From JAPOQD01 sp964620555 (lineage in GTDB: Bacteria > Pseudomonadota > Gammaproteobacteria > Pseudomonadales > Halieaceae), in the NCBI GenBank assembly GCA_964620555.1, contig CAZUGZ010000017.1, positions 1-39,054 of the forward strand: DNA of 39,054 nucleotides, given 5' to 3'. The translations under genes were made by a program, and so were the position numbers. The first letter of the stretch is position 1. Each line of letters opens with the position of its first letter. This document shows, piece by piece, positions 1 through 7,328 of this stretch. Under the pieces are notes generated by a model that was not told the DNA's origin, made no database searches, and worked only from the letters and a program-made list of their open reading frames with translations.

Positions 1-54
1 TCGTCCGACCCACGCGGGCGGCGGCTGTTCTTGTCCCTGGGTCTGACGCTGTAA
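1..54 (+). CDS. Possible C-terminal end of an unidentified gene
   Basis: Frame 1 is open from the window edge to a TAA at 52-54 and gives 17 residues ending RRLFLSLGLTL. The stop lies 2 bp from the stop of ampE on the other strand, the usual look of a convergent gene pair. Too little is present to assign a family. The charged DPRGRR stretch followed by a hydrophobic tail is not diagnostic. It may be a chance open frame. Confidence 0.25.
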   Translation, partial: SSDPRGRRLFLSLGLTL

Positions 55-56
55 GC

Positions 57-953
57 CTAGACAAATACCACCAACAGCGCGAACAGAAACACCCAGGCCA
101 TTGCGCTGCGGCTCATCAGGCTGTGCAACTGCCCCAGTTCGAGGTCCCAGGTCTCTCCCTCAGTGCCGGATTCCCGCTCCCACCGGGTGCCGAGGGCCGC
201 GCAGGCCACCTCGTCCAGTACCACCTCGGCGGGGCTGTCCAAGTCCTGCACTGCCGACAGTGCCCGTTCCCGGCCACCAAGGTAATCCCCGGTGAGAGTA
301 AAGGAAAAGGCCAGCAAACGGGTGGGTACCCAGTCGAGTATATGCAGCAACCGCGCTGCCAGGTCGGTCTGCTCCTTCCCTTCCGCACCATTCTCCTCCT
401 CTCCGCCATCGTTACGCGCCGCCTCCGTTCTTTCCACGCCGAGTTGACACAGACGGTAGGCCAAAGCTCCCGCCGCCCCGAACAGACCGAAATAAAAAAC
501 CACGGCGAACCAGCGCTCGAAGCCCATATAGAGCAAGCGCTTTCTCATCCATCGATGCAGTTGCAGTGCATCCTCCGGATCGACATCACCGTGCTGACGC
601 GGGAAGCGCTCGCCGGCCAGCAGATACGCAGCCTCGAAATCACCACTCTGACAGTGCCGGCGATATTCACTCACCGTCTCCTGATAATTGCCTCTGCCAA
701 AGCTGTAGAGCAGGACCACGATGGTCAGCACCAGTCCCGGCAGCCCAAACCACAACTCCTGCAGCGGCATCAGCAACCAGAACAGCAACAGGGCAGGCAC
801 CAGCACCAGCAGCGCCAGCACCAGCGCCGGCGGCAGTGACAGGCCGAGCAATTTGGCCAGAACCACGTCAAACCATTGGTCCCGGTGCAGCAACCGGGCC
901 GAATCCCAGTACTGGATGACCAGCAGCGCGGCGAGCAAGGCAATAAACATCAC
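57..953 (-). CDS. ampE: AmpE-like inner-membrane regulatory protein
   Basis: 298 residues, the usual AmpE size. AmpE is an inner-membrane protein encoded next to AmpD and linked to signalling of peptidoglycan recycling and beta-lactamase induction; its biochemical role is poorly defined. The protein begins with a hydrophobic segment and carries further membrane segments at about residues 40-85, near 150-165 and at the C-terminus, with a soluble acidic stretch between. A GTG at 951-953 is followed directly by ATG at 948-950. A GGAGG lies 10 nt upstream of the GTG, and the ampD stop TGA (950-952) overlaps the start, so translation is probably coupled to ampD. Identity rests on sequence character and on the ampD neighbour. 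Confidence 0.85.
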   Translation of the reverse strand: MMFIALLAALLVIQYWDSARLLHRDQWFDVVLAKLLGLSLPPALVLALLVLVPALLLFWLLMPLQELWFGLPGLVLTIVVLLYSFGRGNYQETVSEYRRHCQSGDFEAAYLLAGERFPRQHGDVDPEDALQLHRWMRKRLLYMGFERWFAVVFYFGLFGAAGALAYRLCQLGVERTEAARNDGGEEENGAEGKEQTDLAARLLHILDWVPTRLLAFSFTLTGDYLGGRERALSAVQDLDSPAEVVLDEVACAALGTRWERESGTEGETWDLELGQLHSLMSRSAMAWVFLFALLVVFV

Positions 954-1510
954 GAGACTAAGCCCTCCAGTAGTGAAAAGTATTGGCCCCAGTCGAATGC
1001 TGGTCCGGGGTCGGTCTTGCGTCCCGGCGCAATGTCGCTGTGGCCGGTGATGCGCTGCCTGGTAATGGCTGGATAGGCGTGCATGATGGTTTTGCTGACC
1101 CGGACCAGGCTATCGTACTGAGGAGCAGTATACGGCCGATCGTCTGTCCCCTCCAGTTCTATGCCGATGCTGAAATCATTGCAGTTGTCCCGCCCCATGA
1201 AATTGGAGACTCCCGCATGCCAGGCCCGCTGGGTGAAGGGTACGAACTGGGTCACCTGCCCGTCCCGGTCCAGCAGGAGATGAGCCGAAACCCGCAGTTC
1301 ACGAAGCGACTCGAAATCGGGGTGGGTAGAGCAGTCCAGACGATTGCAGAACAGCTCCCGTATCTGCCCACCGCCGAATTCGCCCGCCGGCAGGCTGATG
1401 TTGTGCAGGACCAGCAGGCTGACGTCCTGCGGGTCGGGCCGGGCGTCGCAATTCGGCGAGGGGCAGGCCAGCGCTGTGGACAGCCAGCCTTCGACAATTT
1501 GTTGCGCCAT
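950..1510 (-). CDS. ampD: 1,6-anhydro-N-acetylmuramyl-L-alanine amidase
   Basis: AmpD cleaves the amide between 1,6-anhydro-MurNAc and the stem peptide during cytoplasmic peptidoglycan recycling and so keeps the AmpR inducer low. The 186-residue protein has the amidase_2 fold signatures: LVLHNISLP with the first zinc His (about residue 35), the RVSAHLLLDRDG segment, W-H-A-G around residue 100, and ITGHSDIAPGRKTDPG with the last His and Asp ligands. The start at 1510 is chosen because GAGGA lies 6 nt upstream. A longer frame to 1735 exists but would run antisense-free into the SDR gene and adds no family sequence. It overlaps ampE by a few bases and lies 104 bp downstream of the SDR gene, so it may also be read from the upstream cassette. 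Confidence 0.95.
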   Translation of the reverse strand: MAQQIVEGWLSTALACPSPNCDARPDPQDVSLLVLHNISLPAGEFGGGQIRELFCNRLDCSTHPDFESLRELRVSAHLLLDRDGQVTQFVPFTQRAWHAGVSNFMGRDNCNDFSIGIELEGTDDRPYTAPQYDSLVRVSKTIMHAYPAITRQRITGHSDIAPGRKTDPGPAFDWGQYFSLLEGLVS

Positions 1511-1614
1511 CCATTTTCCTCGATGATGCGGTCGCCGCCCGGGGCCGTGCAGTGTACTCCAACCTCGTCGATGGGGGGTTGCACTGGCCGGAAATTCCCG
1601 CTGCCCGGATGGCA

Positions 1615-2475
1615 TCAACCCGGCAGAAACGCATCCCCCAGCCGGGTTTTGCCGTCCAGACTCATCACTGCGCGCCCCACCGAGTGCAGCCAGCGGCGGC
1701 TGTAGGCGACCTGTCCCAGGTAGGGACCGGTGCACAGGGACAAGGCTGCTTCGGCCATCGTTTCCAAGGGTTCCACCAGGTCCGGCCGGCGGGCGGCAAT
1801 GGCTTCGACCTCGGCCCCCACGTTGGTCAGCACAATGGCCTCGGGCGCCAGCACGTTGATGCGAACGCCGCTGTCACTGTACTCGTGGGCCAGTGCTTCG
1901 GTGTAGCGGTTCAAGGCTGCCTTGGTGGCGCCATAGCCACCTATCACCTGAGCCGCCACCCTGCTGTCGGCATACGGGGGTTGTGGCTGGATAACACTGA
2001 CAGTGGAGATGTTCAAAATCCAGCCGCAACCGCGTTCGCACATGCCCGGCAACACCTGCTGAGCCAGGTCCACCGGTGCATTGAGATTGATTTCGTACAT
2101 CCAGTTGCGATCCGTATTGGAGAGGCGGCTGGGGAGGGCCATTCTGGCACCGGCGGCGTTGTTGACCAGGATGTCCAGCGGACCGAAGTGGGCCTCGGCC
2201 CGAGCCACCAGGTCGGCACGGGCGGAGGGGTCGGCGAGGTCCGCCACCTCCGCGGCGGCGCGACCACCAGCCACCATAATGTCCGAAACCGTGTTTTCGA
2301 GGGTACCCTCCAGCTTTCCGTGCGCGCCGAGCCGCGAAGCGCACAGCACCACTGCGGCACCCTCCGCCGCAAAGCGTGTCGCAATCGCCCTGCCAATTCC
2401 ACGGCTAGCACCGGTAATCAGGGCGGTCCTGCCTTTCAGTTGTTTCACGCTGTCTGCTCCGATGGTTGTGACCAT
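1615..2475 (-). CDS. SDR family oxidoreductase
   Basis: Short-chain dehydrogenase/reductase of 286 residues, a Rossmann-fold NAD(P)-dependent oxidoreductase. Visible motifs are the cofactor loop TGASRGIG (21-28), NNAAG (105-109), the catalytic Ser in ISTVS (156-160) and YGATK with Tyr181 and Lys185. The substrate cannot be read from sequence. It is the last gene of a cassette with a class II aldolase, a TauD dioxygenase and a sulfotransferase. Two starts are plausible: ATG at 2475 with GAGGAG 5 nt upstream, overlapping the sulfotransferase by 31 nt, or GTG at 2448, which makes a GTGA overlap with the sulfotransferase stop and has GGAG 8 nt upstream. Either removes no catalytic motif. Translational coupling is likely in both cases. 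Confidence 0.9.
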   Translation of the reverse strand: MVTTIGADSVKQLKGRTALITGASRGIGRAIATRFAAEGAAVVLCASRLGAHGKLEGTLENTVSDIMVAGGRAAAEVADLADPSARADLVARAEAHFGPLDILVNNAAGARMALPSRLSNTDRNWMYEINLNAPVDLAQQVLPGMCERGCGWILNISTVSVIQPQPPYADSRVAAQVIGGYGATKAALNRYTEALAHEYSDSGVRINVLAPEAIVLTNVGAEVEAIAARRPDLVEPLETMAEAALSLCTGPYLGQVAYSRRWLHSVGRAVMSLDGKTRLGDAFLPG

Positions 2476-3587
2476 CCATACTCCTCATACAATTCCGGCA
2501 GTTCCGCTCGCAGTTGCCCAGGGGATAAGGCGTATTCGCCGAGACTGTATTCGTGACGGGAGTGATGGGTTTTTTCGCGCTCCGCCCTGGCCTGCAGCCG
2601 TCGCTGGTACGCCGGGGACAGTTCCATGCCGAAGCGCTCATAGATCCGCTGCACCACAGCGGCGGGCGAACGGGTGAGTTGCCGGTAGTCCACCACCAGG
2701 CGGGGAGTGTGGGAATTGCGCCGCAGGGCCGCCCGAGGGTAGCGGAAGTGGTCCAGGCAAACCTCGGTGAGGACTTCCAGTGACTGCGCATACTGCTCGG
2801 GCGACCAACCTTTCGCTTTCCAGGCTTTTTCCATCAGTTTCAACAAGCTTGGCAGACACTCGACGGGGTCTCGCATCATTACGATCACCCGGGCATCGGG
2901 AAAGGTTTCAATCAGCGAATCCAGCCAACCGCTCATCAACGGATTCTTGGCCAGGTGGACGCGGTCGCCACCGTTGAACAGCAATTGACGTTTGACCAAT
3001 TCCCGGTAGTGGTGCAGCCAGCGCTTGCGTTTTCGGGGCATGTCGTCGACGTGAAACAGGTCGATGATTTCCATCAGCGGGATTTCCGTCGACCATTGCT
3101 GGGTCACGAAAGCCGCCTGCATGGCAAAGCAATCCTCTTCCGCATGCCACAGACTCATGTCGTGCACCTGGCGAGAGGGACCAAAGGTCCGCTCATCCCA
3201 GGCCAGCAGTCGCCGCTTGACGGGGCCGCCAAAGCAGTGCTGGTCCAGCCAGCCCAGGCCCCGAATCAGTTTTTTCTCGAGCAGTGAAGGGAAGAACGTT
3301 TCCCAGTACCGAAAGTAACTGAACCGGTCTTCATCACCGGACAACAGCCGGTGCATCAAGGTGGTGCCACTGCGAGCGTGACCCACGATGAATATCGGTT
3401 TGTGCACAGCCTGGGTCCACAGTTTCGGAAATACCAGGTAATCGAGCAGGAAGAACAGCGCATGAACGGCACTGCACAATGGCACCTGCAACAGCAACTT
3501 GCACAACATCCGCGGTTTGCCGGGGTAGCCCGGCAGTCCCCAGACATGGCGCAGCACGCGCCAGTAATAGTCAAAGTCAAAATACAT
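2445..3587 (-). CDS. Sulfotransferase family protein
   Basis: About 380 residues of a PAPS-dependent sulfotransferase-like fold. FIVGHARSGTTLMHRLL (PSB loop with GHARSGTT at 69-76) binds the 5'-phosphosulfate, and VIVMMRDPVECLPSLLKL is the 3'-phosphate-binding segment with its RDP. A hydrophobic stretch around residues 33-54 precedes the catalytic domain and could anchor it to the membrane. The acceptor is unknown; bacterial relatives act on small molecules, lipids or glycans. ATG at 3587 is preferred because GGGAGG lies 4 nt upstream; the in-frame ATG at 3602 has no ribosome site. It sits 45 bp after the dioxygenase gene and overlaps the SDR gene, so all are likely co-transcribed. Confidence 0.88.
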   Translation of the reverse strand: MYFDFDYYWRVLRHVWGLPGYPGKPRMLCKLLLQVPLCSAVHALFFLLDYLVFPKLWTQAVHKPIFIVGHARSGTTLMHRLLSGDEDRFSYFRYWETFFPSLLEKKLIRGLGWLDQHCFGGPVKRRLLAWDERTFGPSRQVHDMSLWHAEEDCFAMQAAFVTQQWSTEIPLMEIIDLFHVDDMPRKRKRWLHHYRELVKRQLLFNGGDRVHLAKNPLMSGWLDSLIETFPDARVIVMMRDPVECLPSLLKLMEKAWKAKGWSPEQYAQSLEVLTEVCLDHFRYPRAALRRNSHTPRLVVDYRQLTRSPAAVVQRIYERFGMELSPAYQRRLQARAEREKTHHSRHEYSLGEYALSPGQLRAELPELYEEYGWSQPSEQTA

Positions 3588-3632
3588 GATACCTCCCGGC
3601 ATTCGCCGACACGCTGAGCAGGGCGCATTCCA

Positions 3633-4598
3633 TCAGCCTGCTCCGGGAGCACCACTCATACTGTTTTCGTCCACCGGCGGTGCCAATTGGCGGCCCAGGG
3701 TGACATCGCCGGCGATGGTGGTACGGTTGATCAGGCGGCGAACGCCGGGCCGGGTGCCGGTGGTGCAGTGCATGGCGCGCCAGTTGTCCCACAGCACCAT
3801 GTCCCCCCGTTGCCACTGGTGAAAATAGTGGAATTCCGGTTTGCGGATGTGGGCGACCAGTTCACACAGCAGTTCATCTGCCTGTCGATCGCTCAAACCG
3901 GCCTTTTCCGGTGCGATCACCCGGTCCAGAAACTGCTCGACAATCTCCAGTATCCTGCGCCCGGTCACCGGATGTCGCACCACGGCGGGGTACACCGAGT
4001 CGGGAAAATCGGGGAACCCCATATCGGAAGGTTGCTTCGGACTATGGGGACCAGGTTCGTACCCCTCGGTATCGACAAAGCGCATCTGCCGGCGCTGCAT
4101 GTTGAACCGGTAGGCCACCTCGATCTTTTCCAACAGCACAAGCCGCTCCGCCGGCAGGGCGGCACAGGCCTTTTCGAGATCGCCAAATCCGGTCTGGCCG
4201 TCCTCATCCGGCACGATCACGGCCCGAATCAGGGCTCCGTGATTGGGCTTGCCGGTATAGTGCAAGTCCATGTGCCAATCCAGCTTGCCGACTATTTCCC
4301 GGCCCTGGTAAAAGGCGGTCTGGAATTTGTCCTGGTCGCCGCCGTTTTCGAGAACAAACAATTCCGGGTACTCCCTGGAAGTTGTGGCAGCCAACGGGTG
4401 TAATTCCAGGCGGCCAAAAATCCGGCTGAAGGCAATTTGTTGTTCCGGGCTGATCTCCTGACCTCGGAACAGAAGAATGCCGTACTCGTACCAGAGGGCT
4501 TTCAGTTCCGCCACGACCGCATCGGTGAGCGGCCGGGCGATGTCGAAGCCCAGCACCTCGGCGCCGACATTTGCCAACGGACGTGTCTGCAGGTTCAT
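3633..4598 (-). CDS. TauD/TfdA family Fe(II)/2-oxoglutarate dioxygenase
   Basis: A 321-residue non-heme Fe(II), 2-oxoglutarate-dependent oxygenase. The family hydroxylates substrates such as taurine, alkyl sulfates or 2,4-D, often breaking a C-S, S-O or C-O bond. The facial triad is visible: H109-x-D111 in WHMDLHY and H277 in WRAMHCTTG, with Arg in VRRLINRTT as 2-oxoglutarate ligand. The start at 4598 (MNLQTRP) has GGAG 8 nt upstream; the frame stays open to 4691, but that part overlaps the upstream gene and is not family-like. The gap to the aldolase gene is 22 bp. With a sulfotransferase in the same operon a sulfo-substrate is tempting, but no residue proves it. Confidence 0.92.
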   Translation of the reverse strand: MNLQTRPLANVGAEVLGFDIARPLTDAVVAELKALWYEYGILLFRGQEISPEQQIAFSRIFGRLELHPLAATTSREYPELFVLENGGDQDKFQTAFYQGREIVGKLDWHMDLHYTGKPNHGALIRAVIVPDEDGQTGFGDLEKACAALPAERLVLLEKIEVAYRFNMQRRQMRFVDTEGYEPGPHSPKQPSDMGFPDFPDSVYPAVVRHPVTGRRILEIVEQFLDRVIAPEKAGLSDRQADELLCELVAHIRKPEFHYFHQWQRGDMVLWDNWRAMHCTTGTRPGVRRLINRTTIAGDVTLGRQLAPPVDENSMSGAPGAG

Positions 4599-4620
4599 TC
4601 TCCGTACTCCCGCGCAGCGC

Positions 4621-5391
4621 TCAATCGAGGATGGAAGGGTCGGCACGCAATTCACGGCGGGCCATGGCTTCAAACTGGAAGGGAAAACCATTGGCGTCGG
4701 TAATCCCCACCTGCTGCACTATGTGGTCCGGCAGGGGCACACCACCGCCAATGGCTTCGGCATACCAGGCGCGCTGCGAGCGCCACTCCAGGGTCAACAC
4801 CCGCAGGTGCGCCTGCCGCAGATCCCTGCCCACCACCAGGGAACCGTGATTGGCCAGCAGGGCCCAGCCCGCATCCCCCAGGGCATTGGCCGTGGCATCG
4901 GTGATCTCACCATCGTCGAAGGTACCATCGTATTCATCGAACAGGGGCAGTTCGCCGGGCACGTGAGCGGCAGTCTGATCGACGATGGGAGGAACCCGGC
5001 GGGCATTGGCCCAGATACCACTCCAGTGAGCGTGGTTGTGAACCACCACCTGCACGTCCGGACGGAGGGCGTGAATGCGCAGATGCAGGCCGATGGCGGG
5101 GGTAACGTTCCAGTCGCCGTCAATGATTTCCCCCTGCGAATCGAGGGTCAGGATATCGCTGGCGGTGAGTTCATCCCAGGCCAGTTCCCAGGGATTGACC
5201 AAAAAATTGTCGTCCTGGTCGCGATAGGTGATGTGGCCGGCAATGTGCTCGTTCCAGCCTTCGTTGAAGATCACTCGGCAGAACAGGGCGACTTGCGCCT
5301 TTTCGCTCATATCCGGCAACAGTTCGCGACGGCCGGGTCTGGGCGCATATTGTTGCAACATCTTGCTGTTGAGACCCTGGTATTTTTTCAT
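4621..5391 (-). CDS. Class II aldolase/adducin family protein
   Basis: 256 residues of the class II aldolase/adducin fold (fuculose-phosphate aldolase-like), a zinc enzyme family of aldolases, epimerases and decarboxylases. The zinc site is visible as VVHNHAHWSG (HxH, with a third His) and the later ANHGSLVVG. Near the N-terminus EHIAGHITYRD matches the family's phosphate/substrate loop. ATG at 5391 has GGAGG 5 nt upstream; the open frame continues to 5985 but crosses the DUF2237 gene on the other strand and is not credible. It is the first gene of the cassette. A TATACT -10-like hexamer lies at 5426-5431 (minus) at a suitable distance, with no good -35. Confidence 0.9.
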   Translation of the reverse strand: MKKYQGLNSKMLQQYAPRPGRRELLPDMSEKAQVALFCRVIFNEGWNEHIAGHITYRDQDDNFLVNPWELAWDELTASDILTLDSQGEIIDGDWNVTPAIGLHLRIHALRPDVQVVVHNHAHWSGIWANARRVPPIVDQTAAHVPGELPLFDEYDGTFDDGEITDATANALGDAGWALLANHGSLVVGRDLRQAHLRVLTLEWRSQRAWYAEAIGGGVPLPDHIVQQVGITDANGFPFQFEAMARRELRADPSILD

Positions 5392-5794
5392 CGGTCCCTC
5401 CGCCACACGATATCGATCCAGCCAGAGTATAGTGCAGTCGCGACGGCGATGGGGTTCACCAATCTGCACCGGTCGAGCCAGGGAGGTCTTGATGGATGAT
5501 GATGACCGTTTTGATCCGGCCGCTGGTCCAGTCCTGCAAGGCTTCCGGAATGGTTTCGCCAGTGCGGCAGACAGGCACCAGATCGATTTTGCGGCAGGAA
5601 CCGGGTGAGACTGTTCCCCGGGCATTTGTGGGGTACCATGTGCGCTGCACAGGGTATCCGGTTGCCTGGTGGCACCCGGTGGGGTTACAGGAAATGAATG
5701 GGGCGGGAGTGGTTGCCAGATGAACATTTTAGCGCGACCATTCACCGAGCCGGGTTTCTCCGGATTACAGGACTCGCGGTGGAGGTAATGACCC
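5392..5794. other. 403-bp intergenic region between divergent genes
   Basis: This stretch separates the aldolase cassette (minus) from the DUF2237 gene (plus) and should hold both promoters. The only promoter-like element seen is TATACT at 5426-5431 on the minus strand. A minus-strand frame at 5456-5650 (GTG start, 64 codons, containing KTVIIIHQDLP) has protein-like stretches but no ribosome site or recognised family, so no gene is called. No convincing terminator or repeat was found. Confidence 0.5.
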
Positions 5795-6166
5795 GTGGAT
5801 GAATCGCTCAACGTATTTGGCGAAGAGCTGCAACTTTGCAGCACGCAGCCCACAACCGGTTTTTTTCGGGACGGCTGCTGCAACACCAGCTCCGAAGATG
5901 TGGGCTCCCACACCGTTTGTGTGGAAGTCAGCCAGGAGTTCCTTGAATTTTCCCGCTTCCGTGGCAATGATCTGAGCACCCCCATGCCGGATTATGGTTT
6001 CCCCGGCCTGCAACCCGGCAACCGCTGGTGCCTGTGCGCAGCCCGATGGCTGGAGGCACATCAGCAGCAGATGGCGCCCCGGGTATTTCTGCGCCGCACC
6101 CATCTCAAGGCACTGGACATCGTACCCCTGGAACTGTTGCGCCAGTACGCGCTGGATTTGAACTGA
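5795..6166 (+). CDS. DUF2237 family cysteine-rich protein
   Basis: 123 residues covering essentially the whole DUF2237 domain, a family of unknown function. Conserved landmarks are FGEELQLCSTQPTTGFF, RDGCCNT, DVGSHTVC, SRFRGNDLSTPMP, FPGLQPGNRWCLCAARW and a C-terminal THLKALDIVPLE. Six cysteines in four positions (C-S-T, GCC, TVC, WCLC) suggest a metal- or thiol-dependent role, but this is inference. It starts with GTG; GGAGGT lies 8 nt upstream. An ATG at 5788 terminates after four codons and is not used. The gene converges on the rhomboid gene with 29 bp between stops and no terminator visible. Confidence 0.9.
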   Translation: MDESLNVFGEELQLCSTQPTTGFFRDGCCNTSSEDVGSHTVCVEVSQEFLEFSRFRGNDLSTPMPDYGFPGLQPGNRWCLCAARWLEAHQQQMAPRVFLRRTHLKALDIVPLELLRQYALDLN

Positions 6167-6195
6167 AACCCCGCCGTCCGCTCGACTTGTCCGGG

Positions 6196-6768
6196 CTAAC
6201 TGACCAACAGCGCGGTGCCGATACCACCCAACAGGCCCCAGAAATGGCAGGCCCAGGAGATGCCGGCGCCCAGTTGCAGCAAACTGTTCCACAAACCCGC
6301 GTAGAGCAATAGCGTGACCACGGCAGCGGCCGTCCAGAACAGATCATCATTCAATACGGCAGCGGCAAGAATGAAGCCCCAGTAGCCAAATACCAGGGCC
6401 GAGGCACCCGCCACCCGCTCTGCAGTGCTGAACATCCAGGTGCCCCAGCCACTGACCAGCAATACCACCCCGGTCAACAACCAGAAGATAGCGACCTGTC
6501 CGAGCGCCACCAGCAGCCCCAATAACAGCAGCGGCACGACATTGAGTGCGAGATGCGCGAGGCTGATATGGACCAGCGGAAAGGTCGCGATCTGCCAGAG
6601 GTGCCGGCTGCGACGGGGCTGCAGGGCCAGGGCGGCGTAACCTTCCCGATGCAGTTGACCCAGCAGATGACTGAGCAGTGGCAGTGTAGCCACCACCATC
6701 GGGCTCAACAGTTCAATCCGGTTCACGTCGGTCCCGCAGCTCCCGCCAATAACAGGCCAACACTCCAT
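6196..6768 (-). CDS. Rhomboid family intramembrane serine protease
   Basis: 190 residues, nearly all membrane segments, of the compact bacterial rhomboid type. Rhomboids cut transmembrane segments inside the bilayer with a Ser-His dyad. Seen here: HISLAHLALN (HxxxHxxxN of helix 2), GASALVFGYWGF with the nucleophile Ser, and the C-terminal CHFWGLLGG with the catalytic His. The usual GASG reads GASA and the usual GH before the His reads CH, small departures from consensus. ATG at 6768 lacks a clear ribosome site; ATG at 6699 is the alternative and removes a non-membrane leader. It converges on the DUF2237 gene. No substrate is suggested by neighbours. Confidence 0.85.
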   Translation of the reverse strand: MECWPVIGGSCGTDVNRIELLSPMVVATLPLLSHLLGQLHREGYAALALQPRRSRHLWQIATFPLVHISLAHLALNVVPLLLLGLLVALGQVAIFWLLTGVVLLVSGWGTWMFSTAERVAGASALVFGYWGFILAAAVLNDDLFWTAAAVVTLLLYAGLWNSLLQLGAGISWACHFWGLLGGIGTALLVS

Positions 6769-6788
6769 TGACCGATTTCGTGAATTAC

Positions 6789-6817
6789 TTTACCGTAGGC
6801 CATGGTGTCGGTACTAT
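6789..6817 (+). promoter_or_regulatory. Candidate sigma70 promoter of a short transcript
   Basis: TTTACC at 6789-6794 (4/6 to TTGACA), a 17-nt spacer and TACTAT at 6812-6817 (4/6 to TATAAT). Transcription would start near 6824 and meet a hairpin with six T at 6885-6890, giving an RNA of about 65-70 nt without a gene. Pattern evidence only. Confidence 0.25.
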
Positions 6818-6857
6818 ACCGGGGCAAAGTGCATGCGCACGGCAGAACAGGCAGGGC

Positions 6858-6890
6858 CCAGAGCCAGTATTTGCTCTTGGCGGCTTTTTT
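6858..6890 (+). terminator. Weak intrinsic terminator-like hairpin with T6
   Basis: AGAGC (6860-6864) pairs with GCTCT (6873-6877); CC (6858-6859) can extend the stem with GG (6879-6880) across a bulged T. GCCA/TGGC is a competing short stem. Six T follow at 6885-6890. It lies 90 bp upstream of the lipoprotein gene on the same strand, so it could end a short RNA or act as a leader attenuator. Confidence 0.3.
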
Positions 6891-6930
6891 GTATTCAGGC
6901 AACCTTGCTCTCTATCGTGGCGAAACAAAC

Positions 6931-6960
6931 TTGAGACCGTTAGTCGGGACATTTTATCAA
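6931..6960 (+). promoter_or_regulatory. Candidate promoter of the acidic lipoprotein gene
   Basis: TTGAGA (6931-6936, 5/6 to the -35 consensus), 18-nt spacer, TATCAA (6955-6960, 4/6 to the -10). The predicted start near 6967 falls at the ribosome site AAGGA (6967-6971), which makes the leader very short, so the real start may lie slightly upstream. Confidence 0.3.
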
Positions 6961-6978
6961 TAATCGAAGGACATTATC

Positions 6979-7290
6979 GTGACAAACTTCAAAACTCTGT
7001 TTTTCCTTGGCCTCGCGGCTTCTGCGTTAACCCTTGCTGGCTGTGACAACAGTGCAGAGGCTCCAGAAGCTGCACCGGTAGTCGAAGAGGCTGCCGTAGA
7101 AGAGGCGGCCGTCGTGGAGGAAGCAGCCGCCATGGATGAGGAAGCCGCCATGGATGAGGAAGCTGCCGTAGAAGAAGAAGCCGCAGCGGAGGAAGACGCC
7201 GCCGCTGAGGAAGACGCCGCAGTGGAGGAAGAAGCCGCCGCTGAGGAAGACGCCGCCGCGGAAGAAGAGGCAGCCGCCGAAACCGAATAA
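6979..7290 (+). CDS. Small Glu/Ala-repeat lipoprotein
   Basis: 103 residues. The N-terminus is a lipoprotein signal: positively charged start, hydrophobic core FFLGLAASALT and lipobox LAGC, with lipidation expected on Cys22. The residue after Cys is Asp, which in the Lol rule of enteric bacteria favours inner-membrane retention. The remainder is almost only Ala, Glu and Asp in a six-residue register (AEEDAA, VEEEAA, AMDEEA), strongly acidic and probably helical. It starts with GTG; AAGGA lies 7 nt upstream. No domain is recognisable. Such tails could act as spacer, cation binder or envelope tether; nothing nearby decides. Serine-rich frames on the other strand are shadows of the repeat. Confidence 0.8.
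   Translation: MTNFKTLFFLGLAASALTLAGCDNSAEAPEAAPVVEEAAVEEAAVVEEAAAMDEEAAMDEEAAVEEEAAAEEDAAAEEDAAVEEEAAAEEDAAAEEEAAAETE
7129..7275 (+). repeat. In-frame 18-bp tandem repeat in the lipoprotein gene
   Basis: Two nearly identical 18-bp units at 7129-7146 and 7147-7164 encode AMDEEA. After one extra codon, six more 18-bp units run 7168-7275 and encode [AV]EE[DE]A[AV]-type hexads. The third codon position varies between units (GAA/GAG, GCC/GCA/GCG), so part of the pattern is protein-level conservation. Confidence 0.85.
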
Positions 7291-7328
7291 ACGGCAACCA
7301 CCGAGAGGAGGTAGCCACCCATACGACA

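Noticed and set aside
1511..1735. N-terminal extension of ampD to 1735
   Set aside because: It overlaps the 3' end of the SDR gene, adds non-family sequence, and ATG 1510 has a clear ribosome site.
5456..5650. Small minus-strand protein
   Set aside because: GTG start without ribosome site and no recognised domain; only a vaguely dehydrogenase-like C-terminal pattern.
5392..5985. N-terminal extension of the aldolase-like protein
   Set aside because: It would run opposite to the DUF2237 gene, and ATG 5391 has GGAGG at 5 nt.
7129..7275. CRISPR-like or minisatellite array
   Set aside because: 18-bp units lie in frame without spacers and with silent differences; this is a coding repeat.
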